DNA from: DASZBX01 sp035943635
Lineage (GTDB): Bacteria > Actinomycetota > Actinomycetes > Streptomycetales > Catenulisporaceae
DNA length: 64,000 bases
Direction of reading: 5' to 3'
Assembly (NCBI GenBank): GCA_035943635.1
Contig: DASZBX010000017.1
Span: forward strand, 16,164 to 80,163
A program made the translations under genes and the position numbers. Under the pieces are notes generated by a model. That model saw nothing but the letters and a program-made list of their open reading frames with translations, was not told the DNA's origin and did not search any database. How positions within the stretch are numbered: position 1 is the first letter of the stretch; each line of letters begins with the position of its first letter. Shown in pieces: positions 37,175 through 46,080 of the stretch.

Positions 37175-38218
37175 ATGAACGCCACCTCCGAGCACGACAT
37201 CCTGTTCAGCTTCTTCATGTTCACCACCGACCTGCAGCCGCAGAACCCGCAGTACACCCAGACCCTGATCAGGCACATGAAGGCCCTGACCGAGATGGGT
37301 TACGACGGCTTCGACCTGCACATCGCCAACCGGCCCCCGAGCGTCGACCACCGGGTCGAAGTCGACGGCTACGTCGAGCTGAAGAAGGCGTTCGACCAGG
37401 CCGGCCTGGCCGACGCGAAGTTCAACACCAACGTCGGGACCACCCGGACCTTCGACCCGACCTCGCCCTACGAGCAGCAGCGCGCGCAGGCGCTGGCGTA
37501 CCTGAAGTCCCGGGTGGACATCACCCGGGCCCTGGGCGGGGACTCGATCATGGCCGGGCCGTTCCTCTACCCCTACGGCGTGTTCCCGCTCACCGACGAC
37601 AACGAGCAGATCTGGAGCGACGCCCTGCACGACTGGATGCGGTCGCGCTACCTCGCGGCGCGCCCGGTCTTCGAGGAGCTCTCGCAGTACGCCGACACGA
37701 AGGGGGTCAGGCTGGCCCTGGAACCGGTGAAGAACTGGGAGACGCCCGGGCCGACCATGGTCTCCGAGGCGCTGGACTTCCTCGACACCCTCGACCACGG
37801 CAATGCCGGGGTGACGATCGACACCGCGCAGGTGGTGATGGAAAGCCAGGGCCCGTCGGTGTTCAAGCGCAACGTCGCCCGCGCCGCGCAGAAGGACCGG
37901 CTGCTCTACATCCACATCTCCGCTCCCGACCGGGGCGCGGTGCACGACAGCTGGATCCCGTGGGACACGCTCCTGAACGAGATCGAGCCGGTGTTCACCG
38001 GGCCGTACCTGGTCGAGGTGTTCAACGCGATCCCGCCGCTGGCGGCCGGCATGCGGATGACCCGCCGGCGTTTCTGGCGGCCCGGCGAGGACGACCCGGT
38101 GCCCGGGGTCGACAGCGCCTACGACATCGCCGCGGCCGCGCTGCAGGCGCTGCGGGAGCAGATCAACCCGTCCACCCGGGTCCGGCGCCTGGCCGCCGCC
38201 CACGCCGGGGCGGCCTGA
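37175..38218 (+). CDS. Second TIM-barrel sugar isomerase/epimerase
   Basis: 347 residues, same superfamily as the preceding gene but from another branch. FSFFMFTTDLQPQNP, then MGYDGFDLHIANRPP, ALGGDSIMAGPFLYPYG, GVRLALEPVKNWETPGPT, VTIDTAQVVMES and YIHISAPDRGAVHDSWIPW supply the expected Glu, Asp, His and Glu metal site. It is similar in plan to tagatose/psicose epimerases and to the enzymes that cleave 3-keto-glycosides. The ATG at 37175 is preceded by CGAGGACCAGGA. The 62-base gap from the previous gene is the largest within the first half of the operon. The product and substrate are not known. Confidence 0.8.
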   Translation: MNATSEHDILFSFFMFTTDLQPQNPQYTQTLIRHMKALTEMGYDGFDLHIANRPPSVDHRVEVDGYVELKKAFDQAGLADAKFNTNVGTTRTFDPTSPYEQQRAQALAYLKSRVDITRALGGDSIMAGPFLYPYGVFPLTDDNEQIWSDALHDWMRSRYLAARPVFEELSQYADTKGVRLALEPVKNWETPGPTMVSEALDFLDTLDHGNAGVTIDTAQVVMESQGPSVFKRNVARAAQKDRLLYIHISAPDRGAVHDSWIPWDTLLNEIEPVFTGPYLVEVFNAIPPLAAGMRMTRRRFWRPGEDDPVPGVDSAYDIAAAALQALREQINPSTRVRRLAAAHAGAA

Positions 38219-38260
38219 CCGGCCGCGCCGGGTCTTTCCTCACCCCTCACGGAGGTTCGC

Positions 38261-39088
38261 ATGTTGGAGCAGGTGTCCGATCCCATCATCATGGTCGTCA
38301 AGCAGGTCGGCGACGTGCGCATCCACACGTTCGTCGCGTCCTACGAGTACGACAACATCGCCAACGCCACGCACATCGTCGAGTCCAAGAACCAGCTGGT
38401 CCTGATCGACGGGCAGTTCCTGGCCCCCTACGCGAAGGCGTTCCGGCAGTACGCCGACAGCCTCGGCAAGCCGATCGAGCGGATGTACCTCTCGCACCGG
38501 CACCCGGACCACTGGTTCGGCATCGGGGCCGCGTTCGGCGACGTCACGGTCTACGCGCTGCCGGAGACCATGGCGTTCATCCAGGAGCACGGCGCGGACT
38601 CGCTCAGCGACCACTGGAAGCTCGGGGACCTGCTGCCGGACCGGATCGTGGTGCCGGAGAAGGCCGCCGGGCCCGGGGAGGAGATCATCGACGGGGTCCG
38701 GTACCTGTTCGACCGGGTGACCGACGCCGAGATCGACTTCGACCTGACGGTCGCCCTGCCGGACCTGGGCGTGTACTTCGCCCAGGACCTGCTCTACAGC
38801 GGCACCCACCTGTACCTGACCAAGCACATGGACCACTGGGTCCGGGTGCTGCAGGAATTCCTGCTGTCGGACTACGACCTGTTCATGCCGGGCCACGGCC
38901 TGCCGGCGGACAAGAACGAGGTGGCCCGCAACATCGAGTACCTGTCGGCCGCGCGCCAGGCGGTCGGCAACGGGCTGGTCGGCGACGATTTCCAGCAATT
39001 CCTGCTCCAGCGGTATCCGGAACGCAAGTGCCCGGGCATTTTCGACATCTACCTGCCCCGGTTGTTCGACGGCGCGAGCGACTACTGA
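38261..39088 (+). CDS. Metallo-beta-lactamase-fold hydrolase
   Basis: 275 residues. The zinc motif YLSHRHPDHWFG (H-x-H-x-D-H) is near residues 74-80. YFAQDLLYSGTHLYL supplies the third-position ligands and LFMPGHGLPAD the last His. This fold covers lactonases, glyoxalase II and sulfatases. In this setting hydrolysis of a sugar lactone made by the GMC dehydrogenase is a reasonable inference. The ATG follows CGGAGG 8 bases upstream. No signal peptide is present. The end is 22 bases before the decarboxylase start. Confidence 0.85.
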   Translation: MLEQVSDPIIMVVKQVGDVRIHTFVASYEYDNIANATHIVESKNQLVLIDGQFLAPYAKAFRQYADSLGKPIERMYLSHRHPDHWFGIGAAFGDVTVYALPETMAFIQEHGADSLSDHWKLGDLLPDRIVVPEKAAGPGEEIIDGVRYLFDRVTDAEIDFDLTVALPDLGVYFAQDLLYSGTHLYLTKHMDHWVRVLQEFLLSDYDLFMPGHGLPADKNEVARNIEYLSAARQAVGNGLVGDDFQQFLLQRYPERKCPGIFDIYLPRLFDGASDY

Positions 39089-39110
39089 GAAAAGGGAGGT
39101 GAAGGGAATC

Positions 39111-40763
39111 ATGGGCGAGGGATACACCGTCGGGAAATACCTGGTGGACCGGCTGAGCCAATTGGGCCTGGAACACCTGTTCTCGATCGCGGGAGATTAC
39201 ACGATCGACTGGCTCAACAACTACGTCACACCGAGCAGCATTTCCATCATCGAGGAAGTCAACGAGGTCAACGCCGGGTACGCCGCGGACGGGTACGCCC
39301 GGTTCAAGGGCATCGGCGCCCTGTGCGTGACCTATTCGGCGGGCGCGCTGTGCACCGTGAACGCGGTGGCCGGGGCGTATGTCGAGAAGGTGCCGCTGGT
39401 ATTGATCAACGGCACGCCGAGCATCAAGAAGACGCTGACGTTCGAGCAGACCGGGTTCAGTTCGCACCACTTCATCAGCGGGCGCGAGACGGACCTGCAG
39501 TCGTTCGAGCACATCACGGCCGCGACCGTCCGGATCGACAACCCGGACCTCGCGCCCAAGCTGATCGACTACGCGCTCACGCAGTGCATCAGCGAGCGGC
39601 GCCCGGTGTACATCGAGCTGCTCCAGGACATGGTCGACCTGACCTGCGACGCGCCGGTGGGCGCGTTGCAGCGGGCCCGGACCCTGTCGGATCCGGCCAG
39701 CCTGCAGGAGTCGGTCGCGCAGTTGGCCGGCGCGCTGGACCGGGCGCAGAACCCGCTGATCTGGGTGGGGGTGGAGGTCGACCGGTTGGGCCTGCAGGCA
39801 CAGGCCATCGACCTGATCCACGCGATGGGCGTGCCGTTCGTGACGCAGCTGCTGAGCAAGGCCGTGCTGCCGGAGACCGATCCGTTGTTCGTCGGCGTGC
39901 TCGACGGGCAGGCGTCCTCGAACGCGGTGACCGACCTGGCCAAGACGTCCGACTTCATCCTGGCCCTGGGCGTGTGGCTGACCGACATCAACTCCCTGGG
40001 CTGGTCCCCGGACTACGACAAGACCGCGTTCGCCTCGATGGACGCGGTCAAGTTCGGCACCTTCTTCGCCCCTCAGGTCGCGCTCGAGCACCTGATCGAC
40101 GGGGTCCGCCACGCCCAGATCATGCCCAAGTACCAGAACGTCCCGCCGATGCCGGTGCACCGCCCGCCGGCCCCGGACCCGGGCGACGCGATCACCTACC
40201 AGGGGTTCTACGACTTCATCCAGCCGTACATCGGCCGGGAGACCATCGTGGGCAGCGACGCGAGCCTGGGCTACTTCGGCAGCCTGCTGCTGAAGGTGCC
40301 CGGGGAGGGCGCGTTCGTCAACCAGTCCTCGTACTCCTCGATCGGTTACATCGGGCCGGCCGCGACCGGGATCTGCCTGGCCCGGCCCGGGCAGCGGGTG
40401 ATGGTGTTCTCCGGTGACGGCGGTTTCCAGATGACCGCGCAGTGCCTGTCCACGCAGACCCGGTTCCAGCTCAATCCCCTTGTCTTCGTGCTGAACAACG
40501 GGGTCTACGGGGTGGAGCAGTGGCTCGCGGATTCGACGGTTTTCCACTCCGGTAAGCCGTTTTACCCCTCGTGTGTGCTGCACCCGTGGAATTACAGCAA
40601 GCTGGCCGACGTATTCGGCTGCCAGGGGTGGAAAGCCGGCACCTACGGGGAGCTCGAAGAAGCCGTGGCGGGCGCCCTGGCGAACGCCGACACGCCGTCC
40701 ATCATCCAGGTTCTGGTGCCCGGCAAGTCGATTCCCGACAATGCCGGGTGGAAGACCCAGTAA
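39111..40763 (+). CDS. ThDP-dependent 2-ketoacid decarboxylase (pyruvate/indolepyruvate decarboxylase type)
   Basis: 550 residues from the ATG at 39111; a GTG at 39099 is in frame. AAGGGAGG lies at 39092-39099. EHLFSIAGDYTIDWLNNYV, the cofactor-activating Glu in IIEEVNEVNAGYAADGYARF, the paired His of decarboxylases in TGFSSHHFIS, and the ThDP/Mg site GDGGFQMTAQCLSTQTRF followed by NPLVFVLNNGVYG identify a non-oxidative decarboxylase and not a synthase. It would convert a 2-keto acid, perhaps a 2-keto-3-deoxy sugar acid, to an aldehyde and CO2. It lies within the sugar operon and not near amino-acid genes. GC is slightly lower in its first 400 bases than in its neighbours. Confidence 0.88.
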   Translation: MGEGYTVGKYLVDRLSQLGLEHLFSIAGDYTIDWLNNYVTPSSISIIEEVNEVNAGYAADGYARFKGIGALCVTYSAGALCTVNAVAGAYVEKVPLVLINGTPSIKKTLTFEQTGFSSHHFISGRETDLQSFEHITAATVRIDNPDLAPKLIDYALTQCISERRPVYIELLQDMVDLTCDAPVGALQRARTLSDPASLQESVAQLAGALDRAQNPLIWVGVEVDRLGLQAQAIDLIHAMGVPFVTQLLSKAVLPETDPLFVGVLDGQASSNAVTDLAKTSDFILALGVWLTDINSLGWSPDYDKTAFASMDAVKFGTFFAPQVALEHLIDGVRHAQIMPKYQNVPPMPVHRPPAPDPGDAITYQGFYDFIQPYIGRETIVGSDASLGYFGSLLLKVPGEGAFVNQSSYSSIGYIGPAATGICLARPGQRVMVFSGDGGFQMTAQCLSTQTRFQLNPLVFVLNNGVYGVEQWLADSTVFHSGKPFYPSCVLHPWNYSKLADVFGCQGWKAGTYGELEEAVAGALANADTPSIIQVLVPGKSIPDNAGWKTQ

Positions 40764-40816
40764 GAGCGCTAATCTTGGCCTTATCCCCCGTGAGAAAAGA
40801 AAGGGCACGAACACCG

Positions 40817-41125
40817 ATGCCGACGAAGATCACCGCCATCTACGACAACCCCCAGGACCCGGACGCGTTCGAGGCCGGCCACGGCGACCAGATCGCGCTG
40901 GCCAAGAAGATCCCCGGCGTGCAGCGGATCGAGAGCGCGAAGGTGTGGCCGAAGGAGGACGGCAGCGACACCCCGGCGTACCGGGTGCTGGACCTGTACT
41001 TCGCCGACTACGACGCGGCCAGCGAGGCCGTGACCACCGTGGAGGCGGGGGCGTTCGTCGGGAAGGTGTTCGAGCTGTCCACCGGCGGCGTCAAGCTGCT
41101 CTTCTCCGACGTCGAAGAGGTCTGA
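40817..41125 (+). CDS. EthD-family small protein
   Basis: 102 residues. TKITAIYDNPQDPDAFEAGH, then IPGVQRIESAKVWP, YRVLDLYFADYDAA and FVGKVFELSTGGVKLLF form the ferredoxin-like alpha/beta barrel of EthD-like proteins, usually dimeric. EthD relatives accompany oxygenases or act as dehydratases/isomerases. It is the last gene of the operon and is followed by a strong terminator. AAAGAAAGGGCACG precedes the ATG. Its role in the pathway is unknown. Confidence 0.85.
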   Translation: MPTKITAIYDNPQDPDAFEAGHGDQIALAKKIPGVQRIESAKVWPKEDGSDTPAYRVLDLYFADYDAASEAVTTVEAGAFVGKVFELSTGGVKLLFSDVEEV

Positions 41126-41142
41126 GCCGGCGGACGCCGTCA

Positions 41143-41181
41143 CGAGAACCCGGCCGCGGAGAGATCCCGGCCGGGTTCTCG
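41143..41181 (+). terminator. Operon terminator
   Basis: CGAGAACCCGGCCG (41143-41156) and CGGCCGGGTTCTCG (41168-41181) form a perfect 14-bp stem around an 11-base loop, 18 bases after the last operon gene. It may also serve the convergent metallophosphoesterase gene that ends at 41243. Confidence 0.85.
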
Positions 41182-41242
41182 CCGTGCCGTCTGTGCCTTG
41201 GGTCCGCCTCCTGCGGGCGCCACCGCAGGGAGCGGGCGACTG

Positions 41243-43219
41243 CTAGGCGTTCATGAATTGGTCCACCGGCAGCGCGCGGTTCACGATCCGCACGTCGCCG
41301 ATGGAGCCGTGGAAGACCTGGCTGACCGCACCGGCCCACTGGTAGCCGCCGAGCAGGAGCGGCAGGTTCAGCGCGGTCAGGCCGATCGCGGGGGTGGCCG
41401 GGTTGCGGCCCTCCTCGCAGCCGTTGACGTAGAGCTTGCTCACGCGGCCGTCGTTGACCACGGCCACGTGCCACCACCGGTTCTGCTGGAGCAGGTGGCT
41501 CCATGCGGTCATCGCGCCGGTCTGGTTGAGCGGGTAGGCGTTCCACTGCAGTTCGATCGAGCTGCTCAGGCTCAGGGTGAGGATCGGTTCGTCCGCGGTC
41601 GCGGTCGGGCCGTTCTTGCCGGCCAGGGCGGCCGAGCCGGCCCGGCTGAGCAGCGCCGACCAGCCGTTGCGGCCGGGGTCCCAGTCCTGGGGCACCTGGA
41701 AGAAGGCTTCGACGGTGAAGCCGTGCGGGAAGGTCTCGGCGTTGATCGGGGCCTGGTCGACGGTCTGGAAGTACACGCCGGACACCGGGTTGCCCTGGCC
41801 GGCGAAGACCAGGCTGCCGTGTCCGGGCTGGTCCGGGTGGTGGTCCGCCGTCCAGGTCAGCGCGTGCGGGCCGGTGCCCGGGACCTGCTGGAAGACCAGG
41901 TCGTTGCCGTGGCCGGCCTGGTCCGGGATGCGGGTGGCGGGGGCCACGTCGCTGCCGTCGGCGGCCCCGGTGTCGAACCGCCAGTAGGCCAGGGTGCCGG
42001 GCAGCAGCATCCGGCGGGCCGGGCGCGCGGCGCGCGGGGGCACCGGGGCGAAGCCGGCGAACCGCTGGTCGAAGTCGATCGCCATCGAGAAGCGGTCGAC
42101 CGCGGAGGTCAGCTCGATCTCCTGCGCGGCCAGGGCGTTGAGCTCGTCCGCGTCGGCCAGTTCGCGGATCCAGGGCGAGAAGGTGGCGACGTCGATCACG
42201 CCGCGCTCCAGGTCGAACCGGTAGGAGCGGACCATGCCCGCGCCGCCGTAGTACCGGTCCTGGTAGTTGGTGATGTGCAGGTGCACGTCGTGCCCGGCGG
42301 TGTTGGTCATGGTGGTGCTGCCGGGCGGCCAGTAGTGGCCGTTGAGGGCCAGGAAGATCTGGTCGTTGTCCTTGATCAGCCCGTCCCACATCTGCTGCCC
42401 GTAGTCCGACAGGCCCGCGGTGCCGTCGTCGTAGGAGCCGACGATCTCGTGGGTGGTGACGATCACCGGCAGGGTCGGGTTGGCCTTGATCACGGCGTTG
42501 GCCCAGGCGAACCCCTCGGCGGACAGCCGCCAGTCCAGGGCCAGGATCATCCACTTGCGGCCGCCGGCGTGCAGGATGTGGCTGGTGTTGTAGCCGTCGG
42601 GGCTGGAGGAGTGGTAGCTCGGCGTCTTCGCGGCCCGGGCCGGGGTGAACGTGTCCCGGTACGGGGTGTCCCCGCGCTGGTCGTCGCCGGAGACGTCGTG
42701 GTTGCCGGCCAGCACGCTGTAGGAGACCCGGGCGTGGTCGAGCAGGTCGAAGACCTTGGTCGCGGCGGCGTACTCCTCGGCCAGGCCGTTGTTGGTCACG
42801 TCGCCCAGGTGGGCGAGGAACACCACGTTCTCGTCGCTGCCGCCCTTGCGCCCGGCCGGGTCCAGGACATACCGGAAGGACGCCTCCATCGGCACCGGGT
42901 GGATGCGGTCCTGGTCGAACAGGTACTGGGTGTCGGGCATGACGACGACGGTGAACCGAGGGCTGTCCGGGTCCGGGCTCCAGGTGCCGGCGGGCGCGGG
43001 CGTCATGGCGGTCAGGCCGTAGGGGTCCGGCTGCGGGACGGCGCCCGCGGCGTGCGCCGGGCTGGCGCCGAGCAGGCCGGATGCGGCCACTGTGGCGCCG
43101 AGCGCTCCGGCGCCGCGCAGGAACAGTCGGCGGCTGGACGCGGCCAGGCCGTCGCCGTCCAGGTCCGCGGTGCGCGGGCAGGAACAGTCGGACGCGTGGT
43201 CGGCATCTGATTCGTGCAT
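41243..43219 (-). CDS. TAT-exported metallophosphoesterase with LamG domain
   Basis: 658 residues. The N-terminus has the twin-arginine signal SSRRLFLRGAGALGATVAAS and Ala-X-Ala before residue 60. The calcineurin-like phosphoesterase domain has VVVMPDTQY, VFLAHLGDVTNNGL, SVLAGNHDVSG, VIVTTHEIVGS and LNGHYWPPG, the complete metal-ligand series. The C-terminal third is a concanavalin/LamG-like domain (LAYWRFDTG, FTVEAFFQVPQDW, WHVAVVNDGRVSKLYVNG). Such proteins cleave phosphate esters, nucleotides or wall polymers outside the cell. Its start is followed upstream by a gap of about 250 bases before the TPR gene on the same strand. Confidence 0.9.
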   Translation of the reverse strand: MHESDADHASDCSCPRTADLDGDGLAASSRRLFLRGAGALGATVAASGLLGASPAHAAGAVPQPDPYGLTAMTPAPAGTWSPDPDSPRFTVVVMPDTQYLFDQDRIHPVPMEASFRYVLDPAGRKGGSDENVVFLAHLGDVTNNGLAEEYAAATKVFDLLDHARVSYSVLAGNHDVSGDDQRGDTPYRDTFTPARAAKTPSYHSSSPDGYNTSHILHAGGRKWMILALDWRLSAEGFAWANAVIKANPTLPVIVTTHEIVGSYDDGTAGLSDYGQQMWDGLIKDNDQIFLALNGHYWPPGSTTMTNTAGHDVHLHITNYQDRYYGGAGMVRSYRFDLERGVIDVATFSPWIRELADADELNALAAQEIELTSAVDRFSMAIDFDQRFAGFAPVPPRAARPARRMLLPGTLAYWRFDTGAADGSDVAPATRIPDQAGHGNDLVFQQVPGTGPHALTWTADHHPDQPGHGSLVFAGQGNPVSGVYFQTVDQAPINAETFPHGFTVEAFFQVPQDWDPGRNGWSALLSRAGSAALAGKNGPTATADEPILTLSLSSSIELQWNAYPLNQTGAMTAWSHLLQQNRWWHVAVVNDGRVSKLYVNGCEEGRNPATPAIGLTALNLPLLLGGYQWAGAVSQVFHGSIGDVRIVNRALPVDQFMNA

Positions 43220-43471
43220 GGGGTCTCCACGGGTGAGGTGTCGGGAGACTTCGACGTTAGCCAGCCGACCCGTCGTGGAGGGTGATGGTCAGGATAATGA
43301 TCGTCTAACATCGGCTGACTCTGCGGCGCCGGGACGGGCCGGTCGCCGGTCAGCGGTCGCCGGCCGGCGCCGACTCAGGGTTCTGGACGGCGCCTCTCCA
43401 CGTGTCGCTGTAGCGGCCGCCGACCCGGCCGCCGCGACTGCGCGCCGCGACCGACCGCAATCCGGAACGCC

Positions 43472-45970
43472 TCAGCCCGCCTCGCGCTCGGACCCGGCGG
43501 AGTACCCGGCCGCACCCGGGGCCGCGGCCTCCCGCGGCTCGCGCTGGGCCAGGGCCGTGGCGACGGTGCCGGCGGATTCGCGGATCGCGGCGGCCTCGGT
43601 GCGGGCGGCGGCCGCCGCGTCGGGTTGGCCGAGTTCGTCGTGGGCGCGGGCCAGGGTGTGCAGGGTGTGGGCCAGGTGCGGCAGGTGCGTGTCGGGGTCC
43701 GTGTCGGCCAGGTGCCGGTAGAGGTCGACCGCTTCGTGCAGGGGCTGGAGTTTCGCGTGCTGGCCCAGGCGTTTGGCCAGGGTGTGCAGGGTGTGCGCCA
43801 GGTGCGGCAGGTGCCGGTCCGGGTCGGTGTCGGCCAGCAGGCGGTACAGGGCCAGGGCCTGCTCGGTCGCCTCCAGGGCCTCGGTGCGGTGCTCCAGGTG
43901 GTGGTGGTGCTCGGCCAGGGCGCTCAGGCAGGTGGCCAGGCGCGGGTTGTGGTCGGCCGGGCGGGCGTGGGCCAGGTGCCGGTAGAGGGAGGTGGCCTCC
44001 TGCAGGGTGACCAGCGCGTCGGGGTCCGGGTGGGGCCGGCGGGCGCTGTGGGTGTACAGGTGCGCGGCCAGGTCCGGCAGGTGGGTGTCCGGGTCGAGTT
44101 TGGCCAGTTCCCGGTAGATGCCCTCGGCGGTGCGGGCGGCGGTCAGCGCGTCCTTGGTGCGGCCGACCGCGTGCCACCAGCTGCCCAGCAGGGTCAGGCC
44201 GGCCGCGAGCGGCGGGCGGTACTGCCGGGCGTCGGCGGCGGCCAGGTGGTGGTAGTGGTTGACCGCCTCCTCCAGCGCGCTCAGTCCCTCGCGCCGGCCG
44301 CGTTCGGCCAGGCGCACGGCCAGGGCGTGCAGTCCGGCGGCCAGCGCGGCCCGGTGGGTGTGCGGGTTGACGGCGGCCAGGTGCCGGAAGTGGGTGGCCG
44401 CCTCGTGGGTGGCGCTCAGCGCGTCGTCCTCGCGGCCGGCCGCCTCCAGCCGGCCGGCCAGCAGCAGCAGGCAGGCGGCCAGGTCCGGCAGGTGGGTCTC
44501 CGGGTCGGTCTCGGTCAGGGTGCGCAGGTGGGTGGTGGCCTCCTCGGTCGCGCCCAGGGCCTCGTCCGGGCGGCCGGCGTGGTCCAGGTGCCCGGCCAGC
44601 AGCAGCAGGCACAGGGCCAGTTCGGGGCGGTGCCCGGGGTGGTGGGCGTCGTTGGTCAGGGACCGCAGGGCGGTGACGGTCTCCTCGGCGGCGGTCAGGG
44701 CGTGCGCGGTGTGCTCGTGCGGGTCCCGGCGCAGCAGCAGGTTGACGAGGCAGGCGATGTAGTCGGGCTGGAAGGCTCGCGGGTTCTGTTCGGCCAGCCT
44801 GCGGTAGGTGGCGGTGGCCTGTTCCAGGGTGGTGAACGCCTCGTCGGGCTGGCCGGTGTCGTCCTGGCGCAGGGCCAGGACGAACAGGGACGCGGCCAGG
44901 TCCGGCAGGAACCGTTCCGGGTTGGCCTCGGCCAGGCGTTTGCGCAGCAGGGCGGCTTCGTTGACCGCGGCCAGGGCGGCCGGGTGGCGCCCTTCCCCGG
45001 CCCGGCGGATGCCCAGGGCGTGCAACGTGTCGGCCAGGCAGGAGGCGTAGATGTCCGGGCGGGTGGCCGACAGGCGCCGGTAGACCGGGACGGCCTCCTC
45101 GGTGGCCAGCAGCGCTTCGGACATGTGCGCGTTGGCTTCGTGCCGGGTGGCCAGTTCGGTCAGCGCCGCGGCCAGGTCGTGGTTGTAGGACTCCGGGCGG
45201 GCCGAGGCCAGGCGGCGGTAGACGCTGACGGCGTCCTCGGTGGCCAGCAGGGATTCGGCGGCCTGGGAGTTGGCGTGGTAGCGCCGGGCCAGGGCGCGCA
45301 GTGCGGCGGCGAGGTCGTGGTTGTAGGACTCCGGTTGGGCCGAGGCCAGGCGCCGGTAGACCTTGACGGCCTCCTCGCGCGCCTCCAGGGCCTTGGCGCA
45401 CTGGTCGTCGATCTCGCACTGCAGGGCGTAGGCGCTCAGGGCGGCGGCCAGTTCCTTCGCGGCGATCTCCGCGTCCTGGCTCTCCACCCGGCTGTCCGCG
45501 CCGCTCTCGATGGCCACGATCCGGCGCTGCTGGACGAGCTGCTCGTGCACCTTGCCGGCCGTCGACGCCCACGCGTGCCGACGGCTGGTGGTCAGGACCG
45601 TGGCGGTGAGCACGGACAGCAGGCTGTGCCGGGCGGTGCGCCGGGCCCCGGCCGGGTCCTGGACGACCGGGCCCGGGTGGGCGGCGCCGGGTTCGACCGG
45701 GGTGGCGGCCAGGCGGCGGGTCGACCCGGACCATTCGGCGCCGGTGGTGACCGAGCCGTGCAGCACCTCGCCGGGTTCGGCCGGGTACGGTTCGCCGGGG
45801 CGCGGCGGCGGGACCCGGGAGGCCAGGCCGTGCCGGGCCACGGCTTCGGTTTTCGGCAGGCCGGGGACCAGGTTCGAGACGGCGGGCACGGCGTGTGGCG
45901 AGGCGGGGGCCGGCAGGCCCGGCGCCTCTGGGCGCGCGTGGCGGAAGTCCATCTCCAGGGCGTAACTCAT
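43472..45970 (-). CDS. Large tetratricopeptide-repeat protein
   Basis: 832 residues from the ATG at 45970, with AGGAGGATCCGC just upstream. Residues 1-140 are Pro/Ala rich and probably disordered. A helical stretch with QLVQQRRIVAIESG follows. From about 190 to the end there are some 13 TPR-like helical pairs with a repeated pattern such as AVKVYRRLASAQPESYNHDLAAAL and VYRRLASARPESYNHDLAAAL. A C-terminal Ala/Glu-rich tail ends it. There is no NB-ARC, CHAT or kinase partner domain, which many actinobacterial TPR proteins of this look have. It probably acts as a protein-binding scaffold. Promoter-like AT-rich DNA lies at 46000-46040. Confidence 0.88.
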   Translation of the reverse strand: MSYALEMDFRHARPEAPGLPAPASPHAVPAVSNLVPGLPKTEAVARHGLASRVPPPRPGEPYPAEPGEVLHGSVTTGAEWSGSTRRLAATPVEPGAAHPGPVVQDPAGARRTARHSLLSVLTATVLTTSRRHAWASTAGKVHEQLVQQRRIVAIESGADSRVESQDAEIAAKELAAALSAYALQCEIDDQCAKALEAREEAVKVYRRLASAQPESYNHDLAAALRALARRYHANSQAAESLLATEDAVSVYRRLASARPESYNHDLAAALTELATRHEANAHMSEALLATEEAVPVYRRLSATRPDIYASCLADTLHALGIRRAGEGRHPAALAAVNEAALLRKRLAEANPERFLPDLAASLFVLALRQDDTGQPDEAFTTLEQATATYRRLAEQNPRAFQPDYIACLVNLLLRRDPHEHTAHALTAAEETVTALRSLTNDAHHPGHRPELALCLLLLAGHLDHAGRPDEALGATEEATTHLRTLTETDPETHLPDLAACLLLLAGRLEAAGREDDALSATHEAATHFRHLAAVNPHTHRAALAAGLHALAVRLAERGRREGLSALEEAVNHYHHLAAADARQYRPPLAAGLTLLGSWWHAVGRTKDALTAARTAEGIYRELAKLDPDTHLPDLAAHLYTHSARRPHPDPDALVTLQEATSLYRHLAHARPADHNPRLATCLSALAEHHHHLEHRTEALEATEQALALYRLLADTDPDRHLPHLAHTLHTLAKRLGQHAKLQPLHEAVDLYRHLADTDPDTHLPHLAHTLHTLARAHDELGQPDAAAAARTEAAAIRESAGTVATALAQREPREAAAPGAAGYSAGSEREAG

Positions 45971-46080
45971 GCGGATCCTCCTGGTTTGCACGCCTAAGAC
46001 GGATGAACAGTAGTTGATCCATTACTATAAGTAACAATCGATCTTGACTCGTGTGGGCTAACGCGCGGTCCGCCCGCGGC

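Noticed and set aside
36192..38218. Inositol catabolism operon because of the IolE-like gene
   Set aside because: IolG, IolD, IolB and IolC are absent; the ThDP enzyme is a decarboxylase with the His-His motif, not IolD.
43620..45450. Regular repeats that could suggest a CRISPR or minisatellite array
   Set aside because: The period matches TPR-encoding units with diverged copies; there are no uniform repeats or unique spacers.
43625..45997. Plus-strand 790-codon frame opposite the TPR gene, rich in Gly-Gln-Val repeats
   Set aside because: It is the antisense of TPR repeats and mirrors their periodicity; there is no start site or known fold.
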